Part shown: positions 6,549-15,236 of the stretch, piece by piece | How positions within the stretch are numbered: position 1 is the stretch's first letter | Layout: the number at the start of each line of letters is the position of its first letter | From: DATKSG01 sp035531775 | Lineage (GTDB): Bacteria; Actinomycetota; Acidimicrobiia; Acidimicrobiales; UBA8190 | Length of the DNA: 48,978 nt | Direction of reading: 5' to 3' | Assembly (NCBI GenBank): GCA_035531775.1 | Contig: DATKSG010000073.1 | Coordinates: 1-48,978 of the forward strand | Program-made: the position numbers and the translations under genes | Notes under the pieces: model-generated | Databases searched by the model: none | What the model was told of the DNA's origin: nothing | Seen by the model: the letters and a program-made list of their open reading frames with translations, nothing else

Positions 6549-7451
6549 GTGCCCCTAGCCGAGCCGCCCCCGGTCGGTGACTCCATGTTGCCTCACCACA
6601 CCTTCGCCGGCAGCGCCGTCATAGTGACCGGCGGGGGAACGGGGCTCGGACGGGCCATCGCCTGCGAGTTCGCCCGGGCCGGCGCGGCGGTGGGCATCGT
6701 GTCGCGTGACCCGGCTCATCGCCAGGCCGGGGTCGAGGCGGTCGAGGCCGCCGGCGGCCGGGCCGCCCAGGCATCGGCCGACGTGCGTCGGCCCGAGGAG
6801 GTGGCGGCTGCCTTCGACGCAGTGGAGGCCGAGCTCGGCCCTGTTCGCTACTTGGTGAACAACGCGGCGGCCAACTTCCCGGTGCCGGCCGAGGACCTGC
6901 GGCCCAACGGGTGGCGGGCCGTGACCCAGATCGTGCTCGACGGCACGTTCTTCTGCTCCCAGGAGCTCTTCCGGCGCACAGCGGCGGCCGGGGAGATCGG
7001 GGCCATCTGCAACGTGCTCGCCACCCAGTCCTTCACCGGCGGCCCGGGCATGGCCCACACCGCGGCGGCCAAGGCCGGAGTGGGCAACCTGACCAAGACC
7101 TTGGCCGTGGAGTGGGCGCCGGCCGGGGTGCGGGTGAACGCCCTGGCCCCGGGGCTCTTCCCCCACGAGGACATGCGCCTGGAGCTGACGGCCCTGCGCC
7201 CCGACGGCGAGGACGCTGACGCTCGGCGCTCCCCGGCCGGCCGCCTGGGCCGGCTGCACGAGCTGGGCTGGGCGGCGGTATGGCTGTGCTCGCCCTACGC
7301 CGCCTTCGTCACCGGCCACACCCTGGTCGTTGACGGCGGCAATTGGCTGCGGCGCCACTTCGTGATGCCCGAGTTCGTCCCCGTGCGCGACCAGATTGCT
7401 TCTGCCCTGGCCCCACCGGTTCCTCCAGTGGCGCCCCCGGCCGGTCGATAG
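6549..7451 (+). CDS. SDR oxidoreductase, 2,4-dienoyl-CoA reductase-like
   Basis: A 300-aa short-chain dehydrogenase. The Rossmann motif TGGGTGLG (27-34) and NNAA (residues 100-103 region) are present. The classical YxxxK is replaced: the lysine is kept in HTAAAKAGVGNLTKTLAVEW but the tyrosine position is Thr. The same change is known in peroxisomal/bacterial 2,4-dienoyl-CoA reductases, whose AAKA.V...T..LAVEW..  .VRVN.LAPG block this matches closely. It likely reduces a dienoyl-CoA with NADPH, a helper step in degrading unsaturated acyl chains. The GTG start at 6549 follows the hydratase stop by 3 bp, and an internal ATG at 6585 (M13) is an alternative. Confidence 0.85.
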   Translation: MPLAEPPPVGDSMLPHHTFAGSAVIVTGGGTGLGRAIACEFARAGAAVGIVSRDPAHRQAGVEAVEAAGGRAAQASADVRRPEEVAAAFDAVEAELGPVRYLVNNAAANFPVPAEDLRPNGWRAVTQIVLDGTFFCSQELFRRTAAAGEIGAICNVLATQSFTGGPGMAHTAAAKAGVGNLTKTLAVEWAPAGVRVNALAPGLFPHEDMRLELTALRPDGEDADARRSPAGRLGRLHELGWAAVWLCSPYAAFVTGHTLVVDGGNWLRRHFVMPEFVPVRDQIASALAPPVPPVAPPAGR

Positions 7452-7458
7452 CTTCCCC

Positions 7459-8907
7459 GTGACCGACATCGAGCTGGTCGACCAGCCCGAGGTCCCGCCC
7501 ACGGCGGGATCGGGCGGCCCCATCGACGGGTTGCGCCTGCGCAGCGTCATCGGCCTGTCGGTGGGCTTGGTGGGCCCTAGGGCCAACCTGGCCGTGTCCG
7601 GCGTGCTGCTCACCTTGCTCGTGTCGTCACGCGTCTCGAGCGCCTTGGCCATCACGTTCGCCCTTACGGCCAACCGGTTGGTGGGTTGGGCGGCGTATCC
7701 GCTGCTCGGCCGGGCCAGTGACCGCACCCGCAGCGCCGTGGGCCGCCGAGCGCCCTACATGGCGGCCGGGCTGCTGCTCATGGGCGTGTGCACCTGGGCC
7801 TACACGCTGGTACCGGGCTACTGGCCCCTGGTGGCCCTGGTGGTTGCCGTCAAGACGGCCAGCGTGGTCTTCAACCTCACCAACCTGGCCGTGGTGCCCG
7901 AGACGTTCGGCAAGAGCCGCACGGTCAAGGCTGCCGCCGTGATCGGCGTGCTGGGGGCCCTGGTCAGCCTCACCCTGAAGGGCACCGTCCTCGCCACCTG
8001 GAAGGCGCACGACCCCGGGACCTGGGCGCTCGCCTTTCGCATGGCCGGGGGGTTCATGGTGGCCGCTGCCGTGGTGGTCCTGGTCCTGGTGCGCGAGTCG
8101 CCGGCCGCCCGGCGGGTGGCCGAGGTGGAGCGGGCCCGGCCCTCTGTGTCGTGGCGGGCCGAGCTGCGCACGGTGCTCGCCGTCCCCAACGGAACCGTGC
8201 TGGCTACGGCCGTCCTCGTGTTCTGGGCCGGCCTGAGCGCCACCGGCTACCTGGCCGTCGTCTACTTCCAGAAGGTGCAGCATGCCGGGGCCGGCGTGCA
8301 GACCTTGGCCGGCTGGATAATGGGCGTGCCCGTGCTCTTCGTCGGACTTGGCGCAGGGTTCTTCATCAGCCGTCTGTTCACCCGCAAACAGGTGGCCATC
8401 GCCGCCCCCGCCCTCGGCACGGTGGTGTCGCTGCTGCAGTTCGAGTCCGCCCACATCTGGCAGACCGTGGTCCTGGCCTTCGTGGGCGCCCCGCTGTTCG
8501 GAGCATTCGTGATCTCCCTGGCCCCGCTGCTGTTGCAGCTCCTGCCGCGATCGGGCGGGCTCGGCGAGTTGCTCGGCAAGCTCTTCGCTCCCTTCAGCGC
8601 CTTCGCCCTCCTCTTCGCCTTTCTGGCCGCCTGGGCCGTGGACGCCACCGGCGACTACCGCGTGATCTGGCTCTTCCCGGCGGCAGCCGGAGTTGTCCAG
8701 GCCGTCGTGCTGTGCCGCCTGCGGGTACCGCCCGCCGCGGCGCGCCCTCAGTTGTCGGGGCTACCCACCCGCTTGGGAGACTGGGTGCTCGAGCAGGTGA
8801 CCGGCGGCGGCCGCTCGCTGCTCGGCGGCGAGGTGACCATGGCCGACGCCGACTCGGCTTCGCTGTTCGAGGCGGCCAGAGGACTGCTCGGCGATCCCTA
8901 TCTGTGA
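7459..8907 (+). CDS. MFS transporter (GPH-like)
   Basis: A 482-aa polytopic membrane protein with about twelve hydrophobic segments. After the second segment it has RASDRTRSAVGRRAPYM, the loop 2-3 signature of major facilitator proteins. It is closest in pattern to the glycoside-pentoside-hexuronide/cation symporter branch (D-R-T-R-S-..G-R-R-x-P-Y). The GTG at 7459 was chosen because it follows the SDR stop by 7 bp; a longer upstream frame overlaps the SDR. The C-terminal 60 residues are cytoplasmic and include a GLLGDPYL end. The substrate is unknown. By context it may import or export the compound degraded by the operon. Confidence 0.82.
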   Translation: MTDIELVDQPEVPPTAGSGGPIDGLRLRSVIGLSVGLVGPRANLAVSGVLLTLLVSSRVSSALAITFALTANRLVGWAAYPLLGRASDRTRSAVGRRAPYMAAGLLLMGVCTWAYTLVPGYWPLVALVVAVKTASVVFNLTNLAVVPETFGKSRTVKAAAVIGVLGALVSLTLKGTVLATWKAHDPGTWALAFRMAGGFMVAAAVVVLVLVRESPAARRVAEVERARPSVSWRAELRTVLAVPNGTVLATAVLVFWAGLSATGYLAVVYFQKVQHAGAGVQTLAGWIMGVPVLFVGLGAGFFISRLFTRKQVAIAAPALGTVVSLLQFESAHIWQTVVLAFVGAPLFGAFVISLAPLLLQLLPRSGGLGELLGKLFAPFSAFALLFAFLAAWAVDATGDYRVIWLFPAAAGVVQAVVLCRLRVPPAAARPQLSGLPTRLGDWVLEQVTGGGRSLLGGEVTMADADSASLFEAARGLLGDPYL

Positions 8908-8919
8908 TCGACTGACTCT

Positions 8920-9813
8920 GTGGCCAGTGTCGACATGGAGCAATTGGCGTCGCTGTTGGCCCAGGCCCAGCCCGCCCTGCTGTCGTCCCCCATCGACCAG
9001 CAGCGCGTGGTGTGGGACGCCATGGCCTCGCGGCACCCGTTGTCCGAGGGCGTCACCGTGACCGGGGCCGACTTCGGCGGCGTGGCGGGCGAATTGGTGC
9101 TGTCGCCGGGCGCCGATCACCGTCGCCTGGTCATGCACCTGCACGGTGGCGGCTATGTGATCGGCAGCCCGGTGTCGCACCGGGACCTCGCCGCCCGCCT
9201 GTCGGCCGCCACCGGCGCCGCGGTGTTCGTGCCCGCCTACCGCTTGGCTCCGGAGCACCCGTACCCGGCCGCCTTGGAGGATGCCGCTGGCGCCTACCGG
9301 GGCCTGCTCGGCGCCGGCTACCAAGCCGACCGTCTGGCACTGTCGGGTGACTCGGCCGGGGGAGGGCTGCTCCTGGCCGCCTTGGCCGAGGCTCGCCGCC
9401 GTGGTGAGCCCATGCCGGCCGGCGCCGTGTGCTGGTCGCCGTGGGTGGACCTGGCGCCGCGACCGGCCGGGGCGGCCGACGCCGTGCTGAGCGCCGAGTG
9501 GCTGGCCGCCATGGCCGACCACTACCTGGGCAGCACCGACAAGGCCGATCCCGGTGCCTCGCCGGTGTACGAGGACCTGCGTGGACTGCCGCCCCTGCTG
9601 GTGCTGGTGGGGACGGCCGAGCTCCTCCTCGACGACGCTCGCCGGCTCGTGGCCGAGGTCCGGCGCTGTGACGTGGAAGTGGAGCTCGAAGAGGTGGAGG
9701 GAGCCGTCCACCTGTGGATGGCACTTGCCCCACAGTCGCCCGAGGCCGTGGCGGCTGTGGCCCGGGCCGGGCGGTTCCTCTGCGCCCGGTGGGAATCGAC
9801 GCCCGTGGCCTAG
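8920..9813 (+). CDS. alpha/beta hydrolase, HSL (hormone-sensitive lipase) family esterase
   Basis: A 297-aa esterase. The oxyanion motif HGGGY is at residues 75-79 and the nucleophile elbow GDSAGG has Ser at 145. The histidine is H264 (EGAVHLW). The acid in GTAELLLDD is Glu 234 or a neighbouring Asp 238/239, because the usual first Asp of G-x-D-x-L-x-D is Glu here, as in several bacterial lactone or ester hydrolases of this family. It cleaves short acyl esters or lactones. It sits 12 bp after the transporter and 50 bp before the aldehyde dehydrogenase. Start is GTG 8920, with ATG 8935 (M6) possible. Confidence 0.9.
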   Translation: MASVDMEQLASLLAQAQPALLSSPIDQQRVVWDAMASRHPLSEGVTVTGADFGGVAGELVLSPGADHRRLVMHLHGGGYVIGSPVSHRDLAARLSAATGAAVFVPAYRLAPEHPYPAALEDAAGAYRGLLGAGYQADRLALSGDSAGGGLLLAALAEARRRGEPMPAGAVCWSPWVDLAPRPAGAADAVLSAEWLAAMADHYLGSTDKADPGASPVYEDLRGLPPLLVLVGTAELLLDDARRLVAEVRRCDVEVELEEVEGAVHLWMALAPQSPEAVAAVARAGRFLCARWESTPVA

Positions 9814-9863
9814 CATGCACCCGGCGCGCCGCACGGCCGGGCCACGGACGACAAGGAGTCCCC

Positions 9864-11282
9864 ATGGAGGTCCGAGACAAGCTCTACATCGGTGGGTCGT
9901 GGGTGGCCTCGACCGGCAGCGGGGTCCTCGAGGTGGTGAACTCGGCCACCGAGCAGGTGATGGGAACGGTCCCCGAAGGCACCGCCGAGGACGTGGACCG
10001 CGCCGCCCGGGCGGCGGCCGAGGCCTTCGAATCCTGGTCGGCCACCTCGGCCGACGAGCGGTCCAAGACGCTGGCCCGCGTGCAGGAGGCACTGGCGGCG
10101 CGCACCTCCGAGATCGCTACCCTCATCTCGCAAGAGGTGGGCATGCCCTTCACCTTGTCGAACCTCATCCAGGTGGGCCTGCCCGTGATGAGCTTCGCCA
10201 CCGCCGCTCAGCTGGCCGTGGACTTCCCCTTCGAGGAGGAGATCGGCAGCTCCCTCATCGTGCGCGAGCCGGTCGGGGTGGTGGGCTGCATCACGCCGTG
10301 GAACTACCCCCTGCATCAGATCTGCGCCAAGGTGGCCCCGGCCCTGGCTGCCGGCTGCACCATCGTGCTCAAGCCGAGCGAGGTGGCTCCCCTGAACGCC
10401 TTCGTGCTGGCTGAGATCTTGGACGAGGTGGGCCTGCCCCCTGGCGTCTTCAACCTGGTGACCGGGGTCGGGCCGGTGGTGGGCGAAGCCATCGCCGCCC
10501 ATCCCATGGTGGACATGGTGTCGTTCACCGGCTCCACCCGCGCCGGCAAGCGAGTCATGGCTCTGGCCGCCGAGAGCGTGAAGCGCGTGGCGCTCGAGCT
10601 CGGTGGCAAGTCGGCCAACGTCATCTTGGAGGACGCCGACCTCGACTCCGCCATCCCGGCCGGGGTGTCGGCCTGCTACTTGAACTCGGGCCAGACCTGC
10701 TCGGCGCTCACCCGCATGCTGGTGCCGCGCTCGCGACTGGCCGAGGTCGAGCAACTGGCCGTGCAGATCGCCGAGACCTACACGCCAGGCGACCCCTTCG
10801 ACGCCGCCTCGCGCCTCGGGCCGCTCGTTTCGGGCACCCAGCGCGAGCGCGTGAGGAGCTACATCCAGAAGGGCATCGACGAAGGCGCCAAGCTCCTCAC
10901 CGGAGGGACCGAGGCCCCCGAGGGCCTGGAGCAGGGCTACTACGTGCGCCCCACGGTGTTCTCCGAGGTCACGCCGGAAATGACCATCGCCCAGGAGGAG
11001 ATCTTCGGGCCGGTGCTCTCCATCATCCCCTATGACACCGAGGACGACGCCGTGCGCATCGCCAACGGCACCGTCTACGGCCTGGCCGGCGGGGTGTGGG
11101 CCGGTGACAAGGAGCACGCCGAAAAGGTGGCCCGGAAGCTGCGCACGGGCCAGGTCGAGGTGAACGGCGGCGGCTTCAACCCCATGGCTCCCTTCGGCGG
11201 CTACAAGCAATCGGGCATCGGACGCGAGCTCGGTCGCTTCGGCCTGGAGGAATTCCTGGAAGTGAAGTCACTGCAGCGCTAG
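9864..11282 (+). CDS. NAD(P)-dependent aldehyde dehydrogenase
   Basis: A 472-aa ALDH superfamily enzyme oxidising an aldehyde to the acid. The conserved asparagine is in TPWNYP (N147), the cofactor lysine in VLKPSE (K170), the general-base glutamate in LELGGKS (E245) and the catalytic cysteine in SGQTCSA (C279). The C-terminal EIFGPVLSI and PFGGYKQSGIGRE blocks are also present. The ATG at 9864 has AAGGAG about 5 nt upstream. A longer in-frame start at 9714 would overlap the esterase and was rejected. It belongs to the same rightward run and probably oxidises an aldehyde released in the pathway. The specific substrate is not evident. Confidence 0.93.
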   Translation: MEVRDKLYIGGSWVASTGSGVLEVVNSATEQVMGTVPEGTAEDVDRAARAAAEAFESWSATSADERSKTLARVQEALAARTSEIATLISQEVGMPFTLSNLIQVGLPVMSFATAAQLAVDFPFEEEIGSSLIVREPVGVVGCITPWNYPLHQICAKVAPALAAGCTIVLKPSEVAPLNAFVLAEILDEVGLPPGVFNLVTGVGPVVGEAIAAHPMVDMVSFTGSTRAGKRVMALAAESVKRVALELGGKSANVILEDADLDSAIPAGVSACYLNSGQTCSALTRMLVPRSRLAEVEQLAVQIAETYTPGDPFDAASRLGPLVSGTQRERVRSYIQKGIDEGAKLLTGGTEAPEGLEQGYYVRPTVFSEVTPEMTIAQEEIFGPVLSIIPYDTEDDAVRIANGTVYGLAGGVWAGDKEHAEKVARKLRTGQVEVNGGGFNPMAPFGGYKQSGIGRELGRFGLEEFLEVKSLQR

Positions 11283-11288
11283 TACCGT
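11283..11288 (+). promoter_or_regulatory. -10-like TACCGT before sulfatase-family gene
   Basis: TACCGT ends 6 nt before the GTG at 11295, overlapping the aldehyde dehydrogenase stop region. No Shine-Dalgarno sequence is seen, which suggests a leaderless start. Confidence 0.4.
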
Positions 11289-11294
11289 GGCGAT

Positions 11295-12755
11295 GTGAGC
11301 GCCGACGCGCCGAACATCCTGCTGGTGGTGATGGACACGGCGCGCGCCGACGGCTTCGAGCCCTATGGCGCCGCGCCCGGTGACACACCGGTGGTGGCCC
11401 AACTGGCCTCGTCCGGCGCCGCCCAGCCGCATGTGTTCGCCACCGCCAACTGGACGGTGCCGTCGCATGCCTCGATGTTCAGCGGCCTGCAGCCCGGCGC
11501 CGTCGGCCTGGGCCAGGCTCCCGATGGGCCCCTTGGGTGTCGGCGGTTCCTCGAGGCCCTAGGTCCCCGGCTCTTGCCGCAGGTGCTGCGCTCGGCCGGG
11601 TACGCCACGGCCGGGGCCAGCACCAACATGTGGATCACCGACAAGTCGGGCTTCGACATCGGCTTCGACACCTTCGAAGTGGTCGAATCCGAGCACCGGG
11701 CCCGCATCTCGGACCCCCATTGGCGCGAGCGCCTGCGCTGGGACCGCGATGCCGTGCGGGCCACCCACGACGATGGCGCCGCCCAGGTGGCCTCCACCTT
11801 GGCCGGATGGGCGGCCGGGGCGCAGCGCCCGTTCTTCTGGTTCGTGAACCTGACCGAGTGTCACTCGCCGTACCTGCCGCCGCGTCCGTACAACGACCTG
11901 GGCCCGATCCAGCGCCTGCGAGCCGGTGAAGAGGCCCGCCGGTACCTGACCCTGGGCGAGATCTGGAAGGCCTGCCTGGGCGCCATGGTGGTCCCCGAAG
12001 CGGCGTTGGCCCGTATGCGACATCTGTACCGGCGATCGATCCGATACATGGACGACTGGTTGGGCCGGATCTTGGAGACTCTCGAACAGCACGGGCTGCT
12101 GGAGGACACGGTGGTGGTGGTCACTTCCGACCACGGCGAGAACCTGGGGGAGTCGAACCTGCTCGGCCACGCCTTCTCGCTCGACGACCGGCTGGTGCGC
12201 GTGCCCTTCGTCACGTCGCATGCCGAGTTGCTCGACGGGCGTCCCGGGGGGTTGGGAGCGCGCAGCCTGGCCGACCTCCCCGCCGCCCTGTGCGCACTGG
12301 CCGGCGTGGACGACCATCCGTATCGCGACGTGGGCTCGGTCGGCGGTGTGGCCGTGGCCGAGCTCGAAGCACTGGTGAGGCCTGACGACCCGCGCGTAGT
12401 CGAGGTGGCCGAAAAGCAGTGGAAGCTCGACGATGCCGGCATGGCCCGCCTCACCTCGTCGCAGTGGTGTGCCACCGACGGCCGCACCAAGCTGGTCTGT
12501 ACCGAGGGCCACCACCAGGTCTACGACCTGATGGCCGACCCGCTCGAGGTGCACCCGCTGGAGGTGGACGCTTCGGGCACTGTCGCCGGTGTGGCGAGCG
12601 ACACGGTGGCCGCCCTACGACGCGTGGGCGAGCGCGTCATGGCGCGGCAGTGGGAGGGATTGGAGTCGGCGGCCCAGGCGCCCACGAAGGTGGAGGTGGC
12701 GCCCGACGAGCTAGAAGCGCTCGAGGAGCAGATGCGCCGGCTCGGGTACCTGTAG
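11295..12755 (+). CDS. sulfatase-family (alkaline phosphatase fold) hydrolase with Thr nucleophile
   Basis: A 486-aa protein of the sulfatase/phosphodiesterase superfamily. Metal ligands are visible: MDTARAD near the N-terminus (D14) and TSDHGENLGE with a later LLGHAFSL histidine. The nucleophile motif is W-T-V-P-S-H (T54), not the C/S-x-P-S-R of true sulfatases. No formylglycine can form, and it is more likely a phosphodiesterase, phosphotransferase or other esterase of the superfamily. No signal peptide is present, so it acts in the cytoplasm. The C-terminal 100 residues contain an acidic helix ending RRLGYL. It is followed 10 bp later by a shorter relative. Confidence 0.85.
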   Translation: MSADAPNILLVVMDTARADGFEPYGAAPGDTPVVAQLASSGAAQPHVFATANWTVPSHASMFSGLQPGAVGLGQAPDGPLGCRRFLEALGPRLLPQVLRSAGYATAGASTNMWITDKSGFDIGFDTFEVVESEHRARISDPHWRERLRWDRDAVRATHDDGAAQVASTLAGWAAGAQRPFFWFVNLTECHSPYLPPRPYNDLGPIQRLRAGEEARRYLTLGEIWKACLGAMVVPEAALARMRHLYRRSIRYMDDWLGRILETLEQHGLLEDTVVVVTSDHGENLGESNLLGHAFSLDDRLVRVPFVTSHAELLDGRPGGLGARSLADLPAALCALAGVDDHPYRDVGSVGGVAVAELEALVRPDDPRVVEVAEKQWKLDDAGMARLTSSQWCATDGRTKLVCTEGHHQVYDLMADPLEVHPLEVDASGTVAGVASDTVAALRRVGERVMARQWEGLESAAQAPTKVEVAPDELEALEEQMRRLGYL

Positions 12756-12758
12756 GGT
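12753..12758 (+). promoter_or_regulatory. -10-like TAGGGT before second sulfatase-family gene
   Basis: TAGGGT overlaps the stop codon of the preceding gene and ends 7 nt before the ATG at 12766. It is consistent with an internal leaderless promoter. Confidence 0.4.
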
Positions 12759-12765
12759 CACGCCC

Positions 12766-13599
12766 ATGACCGAGGGCCGCAACCTGGTCGTGGTGATCCT
12801 CGACAGCCTCCGCTACGACTCATGGCTGGAGGCCGCGCCGACCCAGCTGGCCCGGCTGGGGCCGGTGCAACGACGGTGGAGCTACGCCTCGTGGACCGCC
12901 CCGTCGCACTACAACCTGCTCATGGGCCTGCTCCCTCACTCGAGCCCGCCGCATGTGTACGCCTCGGAGCTCTACAAGGCCGACATGGCCCGCTACAGCG
13001 AGCGCCTCGGGATCTCCGGCATCGAATTCAAGAAACTGCTGCCGTCGTTGTTCCTCCCCACCTACCTGCACAACGTCCTGGGGTATCGCACCGAGGCTCG
13101 GGTGTCTATGCCGGTGCTCAACCCCTACACCCTCATCAACCGCGACTTCGACCACTACCAGCTCATGCCCTCGCACAACGACATGGCCGCCATGGTCGAC
13201 GCCATGTCGTTTCGCGAAGACCAGCCCACCTTCCACCTCTTGAACGTGGGGGAGACCCACTATCCCTACGCCTTGCCCCACGAGGACCCGTCGCAGTGGC
13301 CCCACCTGGCCGGCTTCCACGGCGTGGTGAAGCACCTGGACGACAATGGCGGTGGCGGCGAGGAGGAAGCGCACTTCGACCAGAGCCAGCTCGACGAGTT
13401 GCGCCTGCGACAGGTCCAAGCTGTCGAGTACCTCGACACCGTCTTCGCCCTCCTGTTCGCCAAGGTGCCGCGCGACACATGGATCATCGTGACGGCCGAC
13501 CACGGAGAGCTCTTCGGCGAGGAGGGCTACTTCGGACACGGGCCGATCGCCCACGACAAGGTTTTCGAGGTGCCCTTCGTCGAGGGAATGGTGCCCTAG
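12766..13599 (+). CDS. short sulfatase-family (alkaline phosphatase fold) protein
   Basis: A 277-aa protein related in motif order to the gene before it: ILDSLRYDSW (D13), SWTAPSHYN (Thr 44 at the nucleophile position), GETHYPY and TADHGELFGEEGYFGHG with the late metal ligands, then VFEVPFVEGMVP at the end. It stops soon after the last metal-binding block, about 200 residues shorter than its neighbour, which has a C-terminal subdomain. All core metal-site motifs are present, so activity is possible. As before, the lack of Cys/Ser argues against a classical sulfatase. No signal peptide is present. The tandem pair may act on related phosphoester or sulfoester substrates, or form a heteromer; this is inference. 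Confidence 0.82.
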   Translation: MTEGRNLVVVILDSLRYDSWLEAAPTQLARLGPVQRRWSYASWTAPSHYNLLMGLLPHSSPPHVYASELYKADMARYSERLGISGIEFKKLLPSLFLPTYLHNVLGYRTEARVSMPVLNPYTLINRDFDHYQLMPSHNDMAAMVDAMSFREDQPTFHLLNVGETHYPYALPHEDPSQWPHLAGFHGVVKHLDDNGGGGEEEAHFDQSQLDELRLRQVQAVEYLDTVFALLFAKVPRDTWIIVTADHGELFGEEGYFGHGPIAHDKVFEVPFVEGMVP

Positions 13600-13615
13600 C
13601 TTTAGCCAGGTGTGT

Positions 13616-15175
13616 TCATGGCCTTTGCCAAAGCACGAGAGCGCCACTTTGTGACGGAAGGCTGACCTTCTCTACTGGCTGGTAGTCGACCCGGCCGGCG
13701 GGGAGGGCGCCATCGGCTCCGATCGCTCCTCCGCCGCGGGGGACTACGAGGTAACCGGGCTGGGCCAGGGTGACAGTCGAGGCAGGAGCGCTGGGGTTGG
13801 CGAGGGCCACGCCTTCCGCCGGCGCGTCGACGGCGCTGGGGTTGGCGAGGGCCACGCCTTTCTCGAACGCCCTGGCGTACACAACTCCGCTGGCGCTTGC
13901 GATCCCTGGCGCCGCCACACCCGGGAGCACGAGGTAGTCCTGGATGTGCTGGGCGGTGTGTAGCGGCGCGCCCATCCGCACCGACCACTCTGGATACCAG
14001 TTGAACCCGCCATGAGACATGTAGGAGCGGTCGCCCTTGACGAGGTGAAACGATGCAAGCACGAAGGACCGGGTCACGGGATCGTCAGCTCCGCCTGGTG
14101 CCCCTGCCAGCAGCACACCACGCTCGGCGATGGCCATGCAGGCGTCGAGTATCTCCTCCCAGATTCCCTGCGGCCATACCGGTGGCCCGAGATAGCTGGT
14201 GACAAAGAACTCCATGAGTGCGCCGTCGCACCAGTTCAGGTAGTTCAACGATGCTGGTCTGGAGAACGGGTAAGGGTCTCCAAGGTCGGGCGGCTGGAGG
14301 ATCTCATCGGTGGCGGTGCCGTTGTAGAACATGACCAGATCGGGTCCGAGCTGGTCGCGGATGAACGCGAGGTCACGCTCCAGGGCCTCGTACCAGCTTT
14401 CGGGAGTGCTCCCAAACGGTTGCGGCACGTAGGGTTGACATACCTCGTCCATCATCAGCCCGTCCATGCCCGACTGGGCAATGAGTGACCGAGACTGGGC
14501 GGTGAAGTAGTTGATCCAGTGATTGAGATTCCCCGGACGCCTGGCGTCAAGATCATAAGGGTTAGCCAGGAATTCGAGGGGTGTGCCGGTCGGATCTTGT
14601 GTGCGCTCGTCTCCCTGCGGGCTGTAGCCGAAGATCGGGTTGGCGATACGCGTGCCGGGCGACGCCGGAGGGCTCGAATGAGAGAAGAAGTTCTCGTGAG
14701 CGTTGACGTAATTCCACGGCGCCGGCATCCAGGACTGGCCGGCGCCGGGCTGGATGTAATTACCCACCCACGTGAGGTCGAAGTACTGCGTGACGAGCGT
14801 CGCCGGGTTGGCGGCGTGAGCTGCCTCGGCCACACCGCTGCCCGCATAGACCCAGGTGAGCAACTCGTAGACGGACGCCAACGTAGCGATCTGCTCTTTG
14901 GTGTACTCGTAGCCGATTCGGCCATACGTCCCGTACTGGAACAGGTGGACAGAGTCTTTGGTCGACCGTTCAAGCAACCGCGCCCGAGGAGATCCCGGGC
15001 TTGGTCCAGAGCCTGCCCTCTTGGGTGAAGGGGAGAGCTTCGAAGGAAGTCCTGGTAGCCCAGGCAGGTGTGGTGCGAGCGCCGACGCGGCAGCGAACTT
15101 GAGCAGCCCGCGCCTGCTCACGGCGCGCTGGACAAGTCCGGAGATTGGGGCCTTCGCCGAAACAATGTGAGTCAC
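13616..15175 (-). CDS. Tat-exported putative glycoside hydrolase (GHL15-like TIM barrel)
   Basis: A 519-aa protein. Residues 20-40 (VSRRGLLKFAAASALA) form a twin-arginine signal peptide. The mature protein has barrel-like segments including VHLFQYGTY, WMPAPWNYVNAHENFF, GLMMDEVCQPYV (acidic residues at the end of a strand, a likely catalytic region) and LVMFYNGTA. This pattern fits the uncharacterised putative glycosyl hydrolase families (GHL15 type), by recollection rather than by alignment. The start is GTG 15175. A direct 45-bp duplication (GVALANPSA twice) lies near the C-terminus. GC is lower than in the flanks (about 55% at 14521-14580 and 14881-14940, by direct count, versus over 70% at 15541-15600), suggesting acquisition. 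The substrate is probably an extracellular polysaccharide. Confidence 0.78.
   Translation of the reverse strand: MTHIVSAKAPISGLVQRAVSRRGLLKFAAASALAPHLPGLPGLPSKLSPSPKRAGSGPSPGSPRARLLERSTKDSVHLFQYGTYGRIGYEYTKEQIATLASVYELLTWVYAGSGVAEAAHAANPATLVTQYFDLTWVGNYIQPGAGQSWMPAPWNYVNAHENFFSHSSPPASPGTRIANPIFGYSPQGDERTQDPTGTPLEFLANPYDLDARRPGNLNHWINYFTAQSRSLIAQSGMDGLMMDEVCQPYVPQPFGSTPESWYEALERDLAFIRDQLGPDLVMFYNGTATDEILQPPDLGDPYPFSRPASLNYLNWCDGALMEFFVTSYLGPPVWPQGIWEEILDACMAIAERGVLLAGAPGGADDPVTRSFVLASFHLVKGDRSYMSHGGFNWYPEWSVRMGAPLHTAQHIQDYLVLPGVAAPGIASASGVVYARAFEKGVALANPSAVDAPAEGVALANPSAPASTVTLAQPGYLVVPRGGGAIGADGALPAGRVDYQPVEKVSLPSQSGALVLWQRP
13788..13860 (-). repeat. 28-bp perfect direct repeat offset by 45 bp inside the glycosidase gene
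   Basis: Positions 13788-13815 and 13833-13860 are identical. In protein they give GVALANPSA twice (the unit GVALANPSAVDAPAE followed by GVALANPSAPAS). It is an in-frame 15-codon duplication in the C-terminal beta domain. Confidence 0.9.
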
Positions 15176-15236
15176 GAATGTTAACGCACGCAGCCGACGA
15201 AACTTGCGCTCTACCAGGTCTGTAGCAGTCGGGGCA

